DNA of 64,000 bases from Paraburkholderia caffeinitolerans (GTDB lineage Bacteria > Pseudomonadota > Gammaproteobacteria > Burkholderiales > Burkholderiaceae). The notes under the pieces are model-generated. The model had not been told where the DNA came from, did not search any database, and worked only from the letters and a program-made list of their open reading frames with translations. The position numbers and the translations under genes were made by a program. The stretch lies in NCBI RefSeq assembly GCF_902859945.1, contig NZ_CADIKL010000028.1, positions 1 through 64,000 on the forward strand, given 5' to 3'. This document shows positions 8,864 through 17,874 of this stretch, in pieces (within the stretch, counting starts at the first letter, position 1; the number at the start of each line of letters is the position of its first letter).

Positions 8864-9300
8864 GCGAAGCGAGCAAGGTGGCGGCGGTACTGAGGGCGAG
8901 CGCGCGCGTGGAGGTGCCGTTTCATGACGTGGATGCGATGAACGTCTGCTGGCACGGCCACTATCTGAAGTATTTCGAATTTGGCCGCGCGGCGCTGTTG
9001 CGCAACTTCGATTACGACTATCGCGAGATGCAGGCGTCGGGCTACGTGTGGCCCGTAGTCGAGGCACATCTGAAGTACGTGCGCCCGGCCGTCTACGGGC
9101 AGCAGCTGGAAGTCTGCGCGGAGCTGCTCGAATACGACAATCGCCTGAAAATCGGCTACGAAATTCTCGATTTCGAATCGCGCGCGCGGCTGACCAAGGG
9201 CTACACGATTCAGGTTGCCGTGGATGCCGTCACGCAGGAACTGCAATTCGTTTCGCCGCCCGTCGTGCTCGAAAAGCTGGAGCGCGCATGGGCACGTTGA
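8860..9300 (+). CDS. apeK: 4-hydroxybenzoyl-CoA-type thioesterase (ApeK-like)
   Basis: This 146-residue hot-dog thioesterase belongs to the 4HBT/YbgC type. The family active-site region is seen near the N-terminus as FHDVDAMNVCWHGHY, with the conserved aspartates and the HGHY block. In aryl polyene clusters this protein (ApeK) is predicted to act on an ACP- or CoA-bound aryl or polyene thioester, either releasing product or editing stalled intermediates. It starts with ATGA overlapping the lyase stop and overlaps the LolA-like gene by 13 bases, so it is translationally coupled on both sides. Confidence 0.88.
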   Translation: MSEASKVAAVLRASARVEVPFHDVDAMNVCWHGHYLKYFEFGRAALLRNFDYDYREMQASGYVWPVVEAHLKYVRPAVYGQQLEVCAELLEYDNRLKIGYEILDFESRARLTKGYTIQVAVDAVTQELQFVSPPVVLEKLERAWAR

Positions 9301-9971
9301 ATCGATGCAAGACGGCGGCAGCGTTGCTGCTCGCGCTGCAGGCGGCGGGGATGCCGGCATGGGCGGCCACGGCGGTTTCGAACGCAAGCGCCAGCGCAAG
9401 CGCCGGCGCGGCCGATACCGCGCTGGTCTCGCGCATCACGGCCAATCTTGCGCGCGTGAAGGGCGTGCGTGCGCGCTTCACGCAAACGCAGACGCTCGCC
9501 GCGATGAAGGCGCCGCTCGTGAGCACGGGCTCGCTGCTGTATTTTCGCGAGCGCGGCGTGATCTGGCAAATCGAAACGCCGTACCGTAAAACGTGGGTCA
9601 TGAGCGACAGCGGGATGGCCGTGATCGACGCGGCAGGGCAACGCGTGGCGAGCCGCTCGCCGCAAGGCGCGCGCGGCGCGGCCGAGATCGCGAAGATGAT
9701 GCGCACGATGCTGGGCGGCGACCTGAGCGCGCTGTACTCGCAATTCGACGTGGCGGCGCACGGCACGCCGTCGCAGTGGCGCATGCGCCTCGTGCCGCGC
9801 CAGCCGCAGATCGCGCAGTCGCTGCGCACGATCGAGATGGAAGGCGGCGACTATCTGCAAAGCCTGCGCATCACGCTCGCGAGCGGCGATGTCGTGCAGT
9901 ACGACTTTAGCGGCAGCGCCGAGGTGACCGAGATCACGCCCGCCGACCAGAAACTCTTCGGGACACCGTAG
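9288..9971 (+). CDS. apeL: LolA-like outer-membrane lipid carrier (ApeL-like)
   Basis: This is a periplasmic protein of 227 residues. A signal peptide is visible at residues 1 to about 24 (hydrophobic core ALLLALQAAG, then AWAA). The mature part matches LolA-related carriers: an early VKGVRARFTQTQTL segment, the strand pair GSLLYFRERGVIWQIETPY, and a later ITPADQKLFGTP end. It probably ferries the lipidated polyene across the periplasm to the outer membrane, working with the MMPL exporter encoded next. The ATG at 9288 has GGAG upstream and lies within the thioesterase gene; the stop overlaps the exporter's GTG by one base. Confidence 0.88.
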   Translation: MGTLNRCKTAAALLLALQAAGMPAWAATAVSNASASASAGAADTALVSRITANLARVKGVRARFTQTQTLAAMKAPLVSTGSLLYFRERGVIWQIETPYRKTWVMSDSGMAVIDAAGQRVASRSPQGARGAAEIAKMMRTMLGGDLSALYSQFDVAAHGTPSQWRMRLVPRQPQIAQSLRTIEMEGGDYLQSLRITLASGDVVQYDFSGSAEVTEITPADQKLFGTP

Positions 9972-12415
9972 TGGATCGGACTGAACTACCGGCCGAACTC
10001 CGTACCGCGGCGCCATCGCGGCGGCAGTGGGTGCTGCGCGCCGCCTGGCTGCTGCTCGCCGTGGCGGCGGCGCTGTACTGCGGGTGGCGCTTCACGGGGC
10101 CGTCGCCGTTGCAGACGAATCTGCTCGCGCTATTGCCGGCGACCGAGGCCGACCCCGTGGCCGAAGAGGCCGTGGACCAGCTCGCGGGCGCGCTCGGCAA
10201 CCGCGCCGTGCTGCTCGTTTCGAGCGACGATGCCGCGCACGCGAAGGCCGCCGCGCTGCAACTGGGCATGGCGTTGAGCGCGAGCCGCGCCTTTGCCTCC
10301 GTGACGGCGCGGGTGCCGCCGTTCGATCTGGGCCGCATCACGCGTTTCTACCTGCCGTATCGCTTTGGCCTGCTAACGGCCTCGGATCGCGCGCTGGCCG
10401 GCGGCGACGCCGAGGCGTTGCGCGGCGCGCTGGCCGAGCGCCTCTATGGACTGCCGGGCGCGGGTCTCGCGACTTCGCTCGCCGACGATCCCTTCGGCTG
10501 GCTCCAGCACTGGCTCATGGGCCTGCCGCTTGCGGCGTCGAATCTGACTCTGGAGGACGGCCTGCTCGTTGCGCACCATGGCAGCACCACGAGCGTGCTC
10601 GTGATCGGCACGCTGCCGGGCTCGGCCTTCGAGGCCGATGTTCAGCGCGGCGTGCTGTCCGCCGTCGCGCAGGGCGAGACGGCGCTCAGGGCTGCGTGGC
10701 CCGATGTCAACGTCGCGCGCACGGGCGCGGTGTTCTACGCCGAGTCCGCGCGCCGCGCGGCGGAGCACGATGTTCACGTGATTGGCATTGTGACGTTGGT
10801 GGGCATCGCGCTGCTCATGCTCTGGATCTTCCGCTCGCCACGGCTGCTCCTGCTGGGCTTCGTTTCGACTGCGCTCGGCATTCTGTGCGCGCTCGCGGCC
10901 ACCATGCTCGTGTTCGGCAAGCTGCATTTGCTCACGCTCGTGTTCGGCGCAAGCCTGATCGGCGAGGCGGTCGATTATTCGATTCAGTACTTCATCGTAT
11001 ATCTCAGCGCGCGCCAGGGCTGGAACGCGCGGCGCGGCGCGCGCGAGGTGCTGCCCGCACTGGCGGTCGCGCTCGCCACGAGCCTGCTCGGCTACGCGAT
11101 TGTGATGTTCGCGCCGTTTCCGGCGCTCAGGCAGATCGCTTGCTTCGCCATCGTGGGCATCTTCGTGGCCTTCGCTTCGGTCATCGGGTTGCTGCCGAGC
11201 CTCATGACGCAGCCCGCGCGCCGTAGTCCCCGCACGCTGTTCGCGACGGCGGGCGCGATGCTTGCGAAGTGGCACGCGCTGATTGGCGGCCGGCGCGCGT
11301 GGGGCGTCGCGCTCGCGCTGGTGGCCATCGCCGTGCCGGGCTGGCTGCAATTGCGCGGCGACGACGACATTCATCTGCTGATCCAGCGCGATCCCGCGCT
11401 CGTGGCGCAGGAGCGCGTGGTGACGAACGCGGTGGGGATGGATAACAGCGCGCAGTTCTTCGTCGTGCGCGGCGCGACGCCGGAGAGCGTGCTCGAGCGC
11501 ACGGAAGCGCTGTGCGCGCGGCTGGCTGCGCTCACGGGCGCGCAGGCGTTGAGCGGCTGGCAGTCCGTGACGTCGTTCGTGCCGTCCGCGCAGCGGCAGC
11601 GCGCGGACCGCGCGTTGCTCGGCTCGCACGTGTTCGGCGACCCGGGCGCGCTGCGTGCGCTGCTGAGCGGCGCGGGCTTTCGCGATGACGTGGTGCGAAC
11701 GTGGATGACTAGCTGGACGCAGTCGGGTGAAAAATCGGACGATGCCGTGCTGCGCGTGGAGGACTGGCTGGCCGAACCCTGGTCGCAGCCGTTCCGTCAT
11801 TTGTGGCTTGGCCGCTCCGCGAGCACGCCGGGCGCATTCGCGGCGGTCGTGATTCCTCAGGGCATAACGGACGCGAACCAGCCGGCGCTCATCGCCGCTG
11901 CGCACGCCGTGCCGGGTGCGAGCTTCGTGGACAAGGCCGCGAGCGTGTCGCGGTTTTTCGGCGTCTATCGGCACGACGGCGCAATCTGGCTGGCCGGCGC
12001 GCTCACGCTGATCCTGTTGCTGACGGCGGCTCGCTATGGCTGGCGCGGGGCCATGCTGGTCGCGATGCCGGTCTGGCTGGCGGTTGGCGTCACGCTTGCC
12101 GTGTTCGGCTATGCGCACGTGCGCATCAATCTCTTCAACATGCTCGCACTGATGCTCGTGCTCGGCGTGGGCGCGAATTATGCGGTCTTTCTGCGCGAAG
12201 GCGCGATGCGCGCCAACGCCGATATCGGCGCGGTGTGGGCGGGCGTGCTGCTGTCGGCGGCCACCACCTTGCTATCGTTCGGCATGCTCGGCATGAGTTC
12301 GATGCCCGCGCTCAAGAGCTTCGGCTCGACGCTGTCGCTCGGCATCATGGTGTCGGTCATGCTCGCGCCGATCGGCATCGGCGGCATGTCCACGATCCAA
12401 CGGAGAAAGGCGTAA
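9971..12415 (+). CDS. apeM: MMPL/RND-family aryl polyene exporter (ApeM-like)
   Basis: This 814-residue inner-membrane transporter has the RND/MMPL layout. There is one helix near residues 15-35, a periplasmic domain to about 260, a cluster of helices from about 265 to 415 with the GASLIGEAVDYSIQYF motif, a second periplasmic domain, and a second helix cluster from about 675 to the end with the matching MLVLGVGANYAVFLREG motif. The charged residue in each motif is the expected proton-relay position. It is predicted to move the polyene lipid out of the inner membrane and hand it to the LolA-like carrier. GTG start overlapping the previous stop; its TAA overlaps the ATG of the ketosynthase (TAATG). 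Confidence 0.9.
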   Translation: MDRTELPAELRTAAPSRRQWVLRAAWLLLAVAAALYCGWRFTGPSPLQTNLLALLPATEADPVAEEAVDQLAGALGNRAVLLVSSDDAAHAKAAALQLGMALSASRAFASVTARVPPFDLGRITRFYLPYRFGLLTASDRALAGGDAEALRGALAERLYGLPGAGLATSLADDPFGWLQHWLMGLPLAASNLTLEDGLLVAHHGSTTSVLVIGTLPGSAFEADVQRGVLSAVAQGETALRAAWPDVNVARTGAVFYAESARRAAEHDVHVIGIVTLVGIALLMLWIFRSPRLLLLGFVSTALGILCALAATMLVFGKLHLLTLVFGASLIGEAVDYSIQYFIVYLSARQGWNARRGAREVLPALAVALATSLLGYAIVMFAPFPALRQIACFAIVGIFVAFASVIGLLPSLMTQPARRSPRTLFATAGAMLAKWHALIGGRRAWGVALALVAIAVPGWLQLRGDDDIHLLIQRDPALVAQERVVTNAVGMDNSAQFFVVRGATPESVLERTEALCARLAALTGAQALSGWQSVTSFVPSAQRQRADRALLGSHVFGDPGALRALLSGAGFRDDVVRTWMTSWTQSGEKSDDAVLRVEDWLAEPWSQPFRHLWLGRSASTPGAFAAVVIPQGITDANQPALIAAAHAVPGASFVDKAASVSRFFGVYRHDGAIWLAGALTLILLLTAARYGWRGAMLVAMPVWLAVGVTLAVFGYAHVRINLFNMLALMLVLGVGANYAVFLREGAMRANADIGAVWAGVLLSAATTLLSFGMLGMSSMPALKSFGSTLSLGIMVSVMLAPIGIGGMSTIQRRKA

Positions 12416-13599
12416 TGGCGCTTCCTGTGTATCTGCATGCGCTCGGCATGGTCAACGCGCTCGGCGGCGACCTGGCGTCGATCGCCCGGGCGCTTGCGCG
12501 CGCCGAAGCGCCCGGCATGGGGCCGGTCGCGACGCGCACGGGCGTGGCCTTTGCCGGGAGCGTGAAGACGCCGCTCGACGCGGCGCCGCCCGAGGCGCTC
12601 GCGCGTTACGACTGCCGCAATAACCGGCTGCTGCTCGCCGCGCTGGCGCAGATCCGGCCCGCCATCGAGGCCGCGCGCGAGCGATACGGCGCGGGCCGCA
12701 TCGGCGTGGTGCTCGGCACGAGCACGTCGGGCATCGCCGCCGTGGAGAGCACGTTCGCGCAGCCGGAGCAGGACACCGGGCTACACGCTCCGACCTTCGA
12801 TTATCGCCAGATGGAAATCGGCACGGTCGCGCCGTTCGCGGCTGCCGCGCTCGATCTGGGCGGCCCGGCGTTCACGATTTCCACGGCGTGCACGTCGAGC
12901 GCCAAGGCCTTTGTGGCTGCGCGGCGCTTGCTGCGGGCGAACCTTTGCGATGCCGTGGTCGTGGGCGGCGTCGATTCGCTCTGCGAATTAACGCTGCAAG
13001 GCTTCGCCTCGCTCGAGTCGACGAGCGCCACGCGCACCAACCCGATGAGCGCGAACCGGCGCGGTATCAACATCGGCGAAGGCGCGGCGGTGTTCCTGAT
13101 GAGCCGCGAGGAGGGGCCGGTGATGCTAGCGGGCGCGGGCGAATCGAGCGACGCTCACCATATCTCCGCGCCCGACCCCCAAGGCGCGGGCGGCGAACTC
13201 GCGTTGCGCGCCGCGCTCGCGGATGCGGGCGTGGGCGCGGCGGCGATCGGCTATGTCAATCTGCATGCCACCGCGACGATCAAGAACGACCAGATGGAAG
13301 CGCGCCTCATGGCGCGCGTGTTTCCCGACGGCGTGGCCGCGAGCGGCACGAAGCCGCTCACGGGCCATACGCTCGGCGCGGCCGGCGCGAGCGAACTGGG
13401 GCTCGCGTGGCTCACGCTCGCGCGCGGCGACGTCGCGCTGCCGCGTCATCTGTGGGACGGGCAAGCCGATCCGGCGTTGCCGGCGCTCGATCTCGTCGAA
13501 GACGTGAGGCATCTGCCGCACGGTACGGCGCGCCAATATGTGATGAGCAACTCGTTCGCGTTCGGCGGCAGCAACGTTTCGTTGATACTCGCGCGGTGA
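12415..13599 (+). CDS. apeO: Beta-ketoacyl-ACP synthase (ApeO-like)
   Basis: This 394-residue ketosynthase has an intact thiolase-fold catalytic triad: Cys159 in ISTACTSSAK, His284 in VNLHATATIKND and His318 in KPLTGHTLGAAGASE. In the characterised aryl polyene system the ketosynthase in this position (ApeO) pairs with the chain-length factor ApeC to extend the aryl starter by malonyl units. The N-terminus is shortened relative to FabF, as is usual for this subgroup. It overlaps both neighbours (TAATG upstream, GTGA downstream), consistent with strict co-translation. Confidence 0.9.
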   Translation: MALPVYLHALGMVNALGGDLASIARALARAEAPGMGPVATRTGVAFAGSVKTPLDAAPPEALARYDCRNNRLLLAALAQIRPAIEAARERYGAGRIGVVLGTSTSGIAAVESTFAQPEQDTGLHAPTFDYRQMEIGTVAPFAAAALDLGGPAFTISTACTSSAKAFVAARRLLRANLCDAVVVGGVDSLCELTLQGFASLESTSATRTNPMSANRRGINIGEGAAVFLMSREEGPVMLAGAGESSDAHHISAPDPQGAGGELALRAALADAGVGAAAIGYVNLHATATIKNDQMEARLMARVFPDGVAASGTKPLTGHTLGAAGASELGLAWLTLARGDVALPRHLWDGQADPALPALDLVEDVRHLPHGTARQYVMSNSFAFGGSNVSLILAR

Positions 13600-14087
13600 T
13601 CGAAGCCATGAACCCGACCCATTCTTCACCGCTGTTTCCGCCCATCGAGGCGATCATTCCGCACCGTGGCACGATGCTGCTGCTCGACTCGGTCATCGCA
13701 TGCGGCGACGAGACGCTCACGGCGCTCGCCACCGTGCACGCCGATGCGTGGTACGCAAACACCGAGGGCGCGATGCCGGCATGGATCGGCATCGAGCTGA
13801 TGGCGCAGGCGATTGCGGCCCATGTGGGCCTGCTGTCGATGCGCGCGGGCAAGCCGGCGCGCCCGGGCGTGCTGCTCGGCACGCGCCGCTACGAAATGGC
13901 GCGCGACGCGTTCGCGCCCGGCGCGCCGCTGCGCGTGACGGTCAATGAAGTGCTGCGCAGCGAAGAAGGCCACGGGGCCTACGGCTGCACGATCGAGCAG
14001 GACGGCGCGCGGTGCGCCGAGGCCACGGTGAAGGTGTACCAGCCACGCGATTTTCAGACTTTTATCGAGGAGAATTACAGACCATGA
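13596..14087 (+). CDS. apeP: 3-hydroxyacyl-ACP dehydratase (ApeP-like)
   Basis: This hot-dog dehydratase of about 163 residues belongs to the FabZ/FabA-related group found in polyene clusters. The region PIEAIIPHRGTMLLLDSV near residues 16-33 carries the catalytic His in PHRG. It has a block MPAWIGIELMAQAIAAHVG that includes the conserved acidic residue. It should dehydrate 3-hydroxyacyl-ACP intermediates so that double bonds accumulate; it is the second dehydratase of the cluster besides the one fused to the ligase. GTG at 13596 gives a GTGA overlap like other genes of the operon; ATG at 13608 is an equally plausible start. Its stop overlaps the ketoreductase start (ATGA). Confidence 0.85.
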   Translation: MIEAMNPTHSSPLFPPIEAIIPHRGTMLLLDSVIACGDETLTALATVHADAWYANTEGAMPAWIGIELMAQAIAAHVGLLSMRAGKPARPGVLLGTRRYEMARDAFAPGAPLRVTVNEVLRSEEGHGAYGCTIEQDGARCAEATVKVYQPRDFQTFIEENYRP

Positions 14088-14809
14088 GCCGGCGTGTTCT
14101 CGTCACCGGCGCGAGCCGCGGCATCGGCCGCGCGATCGCGCATCAACTGGCCGCGGACGGCTTCGCCGTCAGCGTGCATTGCCGTACGGGCCTGAGCGAG
14201 GCGCAGGCCGTCATGGCCGACATCGTCGCGCAGGGCGGCAAGGCCAGCGTCTTGCAGTTCGACGTGCGCGAGCGCGCCGCGTGCCGCGCGATCCTCGAAG
14301 CGGACGTGGCGGCGCACGGCCCGTACTACGGCATCGTCTGCTGCGCGGGCGTGACGCGCGACGCGGCGTTCCCCGCATTGACCGACGAAGACTGGGACAT
14401 CGTGCTGGAAACGGGCCTCGACGCGTTCTACAACGTGGTCCATCCGCTGATCATGCCGATGGTGCGCGCGCGCAAGGGCGGCCGGATCGTGACGGTGTCG
14501 TCGGTGTCGGGCGTGACCGGCAATCGCGGCCAGGTCAACTACAGCGCCGCCAAGGCGGGCCTGATCGGCGCGACCAAGGCGCTCGCGGTGGAACTGGCCA
14601 CGCGCAACATCACGGTCAACAGCGTCGCGCCCGGGCTCGTGGACACCGGCATGCTCGACGACGTGCCGCTCGAGCACGCCCTGAAGGCCGTGCCGATGAA
14701 CCGCGTGGGGCGGCCCGCCGAAGTCGCGGCCGTGGTGGGCTTCCTGATGTCGGATGCGGCCTCGTATGTCACCCGCCAGGTGATCGGCGTAAACGGCGGG
14801 ATGGTCTGA
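14084..14809 (+). CDS. apeQ: 3-ketoacyl-ACP reductase (ApeQ-like)
   Basis: This 241-residue short-chain dehydrogenase of the FabG type has the NAD(P)H loop TGASRGIGRA near residues 8-17. The catalytic Ser is in VTVSSVSGVTG and Tyr-x3-Lys in YSAAKAG, and the C-terminal end ITRQVIGVNGG-like sequence is typical of FabG. It reduces 3-ketoacyl-ACP in each elongation round of the polyene. Because no enoyl reductase is encoded, double bonds are retained. The start has GAGGAGAA upstream and overlaps the dehydratase stop; the stop overlaps the next ATG (TGATG). Confidence 0.92.
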   Translation: MSRRVLVTGASRGIGRAIAHQLAADGFAVSVHCRTGLSEAQAVMADIVAQGGKASVLQFDVRERAACRAILEADVAAHGPYYGIVCCAGVTRDAAFPALTDEDWDIVLETGLDAFYNVVHPLIMPMVRARKGGRIVTVSSVSGVTGNRGQVNYSAAKAGLIGATKALAVELATRNITVNSVAPGLVDTGMLDDVPLEHALKAVPMNRVGRPAEVAAVVGFLMSDAASYVTRQVIGVNGGMV

Positions 14810-16035
14810 TGAAGCGCGTCGTCATTACCGGCATGGGCGGCGTGACCGCGCTCGGCGATCGGTGGGACCCGATCGAGGCCGCGCTCAAGCGTGGGGTCAA
14901 CGCGGTGCGGCGCGTGAGCGAGTGGGATCACTACGAGTCGCTGCATACGCGTCTGGCGTGCCCGATACCCACGCTCAGCACACCTGATCATTATCCGCGC
15001 AAGAAGACCCGCTCGATGGGCCCGGTGTCGCTTTACGCGGTGCGCGCGAGCGAATTCGCGCTCGCCGACGCGGGTCTGCTCGACGATCCGTCGATCAAGG
15101 ACGGCCGCATGGGCGTGGCGTACGGGTCCTCGTCCGGATCGATCGAGCCCATTACCGCATTCGGCAAGATGCTCGAAACGGGCTCGATGACCGACGTGAA
15201 TTCGAATAGCTACGTGCAGATGATGCCGCACACGACGGCCGTGAACGTGAGCCTGTTCTGGGACCTGAAGGGGCGCATTGTGCCCACCTCGTGCGCATGC
15301 GCCTCGGGCAGCCAGGCCATCGGCTACGCCTACGAGATGATCGCGAACGGCAAGCAGGCGCTGATGCTGGCGGGCGGCGCGGAGGAACTCTCCGGGCCGG
15401 CGGTCGCGGTGTTCGACGTGCTATATGCCACGAGCACGCGCAACGATGATCCGCAACTCACGCCGCGCCCGTTCGATGTCGCGCGCGACGGGCTCGTGGT
15501 GGGAGAAGGCGCGGCCACGCTCGTGCTCGAGGAATACGAGCATGCCGTTGCACGCGGCGCACGCATTCATGCGGAAGTGGCGGGCTTCGGATGCAATTCG
15601 GATGGCGCGCATATCACGCAGCCCACCGCGTCGACGATGGCGGTGGCCATGCGCCTCGCGCTGGCCGACGCGGGGCTCGCGCCCGAGGCGATTGCCTACG
15701 TGAATGCGCACGGCACTTCGACCGATCGCGGCGACATCGCCGAAAGCCAGGCCACCGCGGAGGTTTTCGGCGCGCGCATGCCGATCAGCTCGTTGAAGAG
15801 CTACATCGGCCATACCCTGGGCGCGTGCGGGGCGATCGAGGCGTGGTGGACGATCGAGATGATGAAGCGCAACTGGTTTGCGCCCACGCTCAATCTGAGC
15901 GAAGTCGACCCGGCCTGCGCGCCGCTCGACTACATCATGGGCGAGCCGCGCACGATCGACGCCCAGTATGTGGTGAGCAATAACTTCGCTTTTGGCGGCA
16001 TAAACACTTCGCTGATTTTCTCGCGCATCCGATGA
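14809..16035 (+). CDS. apeR: Beta-ketoacyl-ACP synthase (ApeR-like)
   Basis: This is a full-length FabF/FabB-like ketosynthase of 408 residues. The triad is Cys164 (in SCACASGSQA), His301 (NAHGTSTDRGD) and His335 (LKSYIGHTLGACG). In the known aryl polyene system a second ketosynthase, ApeR, is proposed to act in initiation or early elongation independently of the ApeO/ApeC pair. The protein begins KRVVITGMGGVTALG as in FabF. It overlaps the reductase stop by one base and ends in ATGA shared with a further ketosynthase gene, so two full ketosynthases are encoded back to back. Confidence 0.9.
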   Translation: MKRVVITGMGGVTALGDRWDPIEAALKRGVNAVRRVSEWDHYESLHTRLACPIPTLSTPDHYPRKKTRSMGPVSLYAVRASEFALADAGLLDDPSIKDGRMGVAYGSSSGSIEPITAFGKMLETGSMTDVNSNSYVQMMPHTTAVNVSLFWDLKGRIVPTSCACASGSQAIGYAYEMIANGKQALMLAGGAEELSGPAVAVFDVLYATSTRNDDPQLTPRPFDVARDGLVVGEGAATLVLEEYEHAVARGARIHAEVAGFGCNSDGAHITQPTASTMAVAMRLALADAGLAPEAIAYVNAHGTSTDRGDIAESQATAEVFGARMPISSLKSYIGHTLGACGAIEAWWTIEMMKRNWFAPTLNLSEVDPACAPLDYIMGEPRTIDAQYVVSNNFAFGGINTSLIFSRIR

Positions 16036-17282
16036 GCACGCGGACGTCGCCGGAAACGCAGGGCATGCAGCGCGTCGTGGTGACGGGCATGGGCATCGTC
16101 TCGTGCCTCGGCAATACGCTCGACTCCGTCAGCGCGCGGCTGCGCGAGGGGCGCGGCGGTATCACGCGCGTGGCGGCGTGGCGCGAGCGCGGCTTCGCGA
16201 GCCAGGTGGCCGCCGTGGCGTCGGTGGAGGGCGAAGCGCCGTTCGGGCGCAAGGCCGAGCGTTTCATGGGCGACACGGCGCGCTTCGCCTGTCATGCCGC
16301 GCGCAGCGCGATCGCCGATGCGTCGCTCGAAGCCGATGCGTTGCGCACGCCCCGCGTGGGCGCGGTGGTGGGATCGGGCGTCGGCACGATGTCGGCCTAC
16401 GACGCGGCCATGGCGTGCGCGAATGCGCGCGGCGTCGACCGCGTGCCGCCCTATACGGTCCCGCAGGCGATGGGCAGCACGGCGTCGGCGAATCTCGCAC
16501 ATGTGTTCGGGATGGAAGGTGTCACGTATTCGCCTTCTTCGGCGTGCACGACATCGGCGCTTGCGATCGGCCAGGCCATGCAGTTGATTCAGACGGGGCG
16601 GCAGGACGTCGTGCTCGCGGGCGGCAGCGAAGCGCTGCACGACAACATGACGCTGATGTTCGACGCGATGGGCGCGCTGTCGCGCGGCTTCAACGCGACG
16701 CCGGAGCACGCGTCGAGGCCGTATGACGCGCAACGCGACGGCTTCGTGATCGGTTCGGGTGCGGGCGTGCTCGTGCTCGAATCGCTGGCGCACGCGCAAG
16801 CGCGCAACGCGCGCATCCACGCCGAGCTGGTGGGCTTCGGCCATTGCACCGATGGCCTGCACATGGTCGCGCCGCGCGCGGGCGGCATCGCGCGCGCGAT
16901 GCGCGCGGCGCTCGACGAAGCGGGCTGCCGCCCGGACTACATCAATACGCATGCGCCTTCGACGCCATCGGGCGATAGCGAGGAACTGCTCGCTTTGCGC
17001 ACGGTGTTCGGCGATGCAGTGCCGGCGTTCTCATCGACGAAGGCGTTGAGCGGTCATCCGCTCGGCGCATGCGGCGCGCACGAGGCGATTTACACCTTGC
17101 TGATGATGCGCGAAGGCTATATGGCCGGCGCGGTGGGCATCGAAGCGCTCGATGCGCTGGCTGCGGGCATGCCGCTCGTGCGCGAAACGCGCAATGCGCG
17201 CATCGGGACGGCGATGTCGGTTTCGTTCGGGTTCGGCGGCAGTTGCGCGAGCCTGATGTTTCGTGACTGGGATGAGCGGTGA
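16032..17282 (+). CDS. Additional beta-ketoacyl-ACP synthase at the end of the aryl polyene operon
   Basis: This is a third full ketosynthase, 416 residues, different from its neighbours. Cys172 lies in SPSSACTTSALAIGQA. The first His is His307 but in an altered context, INTHAPSTPSGD instead of the usual NAHGTST. The second is His342 in KALSGHPLGACG. All three catalytic residues are therefore kept. It resembles FabB-like enzymes of polyene clusters. The E. coli type cluster has only two full ketosynthases plus the chain-length factor, so this copy is extra relative to that reference and may set the starter or primer unit. It starts with ATGA overlapping the previous stop and is the last gene of the overlapping operon. 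Confidence 0.88.
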   Translation: MSTRTSPETQGMQRVVVTGMGIVSCLGNTLDSVSARLREGRGGITRVAAWRERGFASQVAAVASVEGEAPFGRKAERFMGDTARFACHAARSAIADASLEADALRTPRVGAVVGSGVGTMSAYDAAMACANARGVDRVPPYTVPQAMGSTASANLAHVFGMEGVTYSPSSACTTSALAIGQAMQLIQTGRQDVVLAGGSEALHDNMTLMFDAMGALSRGFNATPEHASRPYDAQRDGFVIGSGAGVLVLESLAHAQARNARIHAELVGFGHCTDGLHMVAPRAGGIARAMRAALDEAGCRPDYINTHAPSTPSGDSEELLALRTVFGDAVPAFSSTKALSGHPLGACGAHEAIYTLLMMREGYMAGAVGIEALDALAAGMPLVRETRNARIGTAMSVSFGFGGSCASLMFRDWDER

Positions 17283-17385
17283 TATTCCCGGCGTATTTGT
17301 GGTTTTGCAGGGCAATTGAGCTTTGCATGGGTCCGGAGCAAGTGCTGAAGCATTTACTCCGGCGGACAGCTAACGGAGAAAAACG

Positions 17386-17823
17386 ATGAAAAAACTGTGG
17401 ATGCTTACCTCGTTGTGCGCGGTTCTCGCGACGTCGCACGCGTACGCGCGCGATACGGTCAACGCTTACCCTGTGGATGAGGCGATCAAGAGCGAGCCCG
17501 GCAAGGTGAGCGACGACATCAAGCTGTATTTCGCCGGTCAGCAGCATCCGGCCGTGCAGAAGACCATGGGCGAGTTCGCGACGAACAAGAAGACCAACGC
17601 GTTTGGCAAGAGCGATTTGCAGGCTTGCCAGCACGTGTTCCTGTCCGCCGTGATCGAGTTGCAGGAGCGCGCGCGCAAGGAAGGCGGCAACGCGGTCATC
17701 AACATCAAGAGCAACTACAAGAACCAGCTGAGCTCGAGCGCCACGGAGTTCACGTGTGGCGCAGGCGCGGTGGTGGCGGGGGTTGCGCTGGTGGGCGACG
17801 TCGTGACGTTGAAGGCGAAGTAA
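17386..17823 (+). CDS. Small secreted protein of unknown function
   Basis: This 145-residue protein has a clear Sec signal peptide (MKKLWMLTSLCAVLATSHAYA, cleaved about residue 21). The mature part has two cysteines (in LQACQHVF and FTCGAGA) that could form a disulfide. A segment ARKEGGNAVINIKS recalls the GANAV-type strand-helix pattern of YbjQ/RcsF-like folds. From memory, similar small proteins are often labelled 'excinuclease ATPase subunit' in databases, but no nucleotide-binding motif is visible and that name should not be used. A strong AACGGAG ribosome binding site precedes the ATG. It follows the pigment operon after 103 bases on the same strand, so it may be co-transcribed. Confidence 0.75.
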   Translation: MKKLWMLTSLCAVLATSHAYARDTVNAYPVDEAIKSEPGKVSDDIKLYFAGQQHPAVQKTMGEFATNKKTNAFGKSDLQACQHVFLSAVIELQERARKEGGNAVINIKSNYKNQLSSSATEFTCGAGAVVAGVALVGDVVTLKAK

Positions 17824-17874
17824 CGGTTTTGCCGGTGGCGTGATGGGGGTGGCGCAAATTACCTCGGGGCCACC

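Noticed and set aside
10373..12118. 581-codon minus-strand open frame
   Set aside because: It is antisense to the MMPL exporter, whose membrane topology and motifs are convincing.
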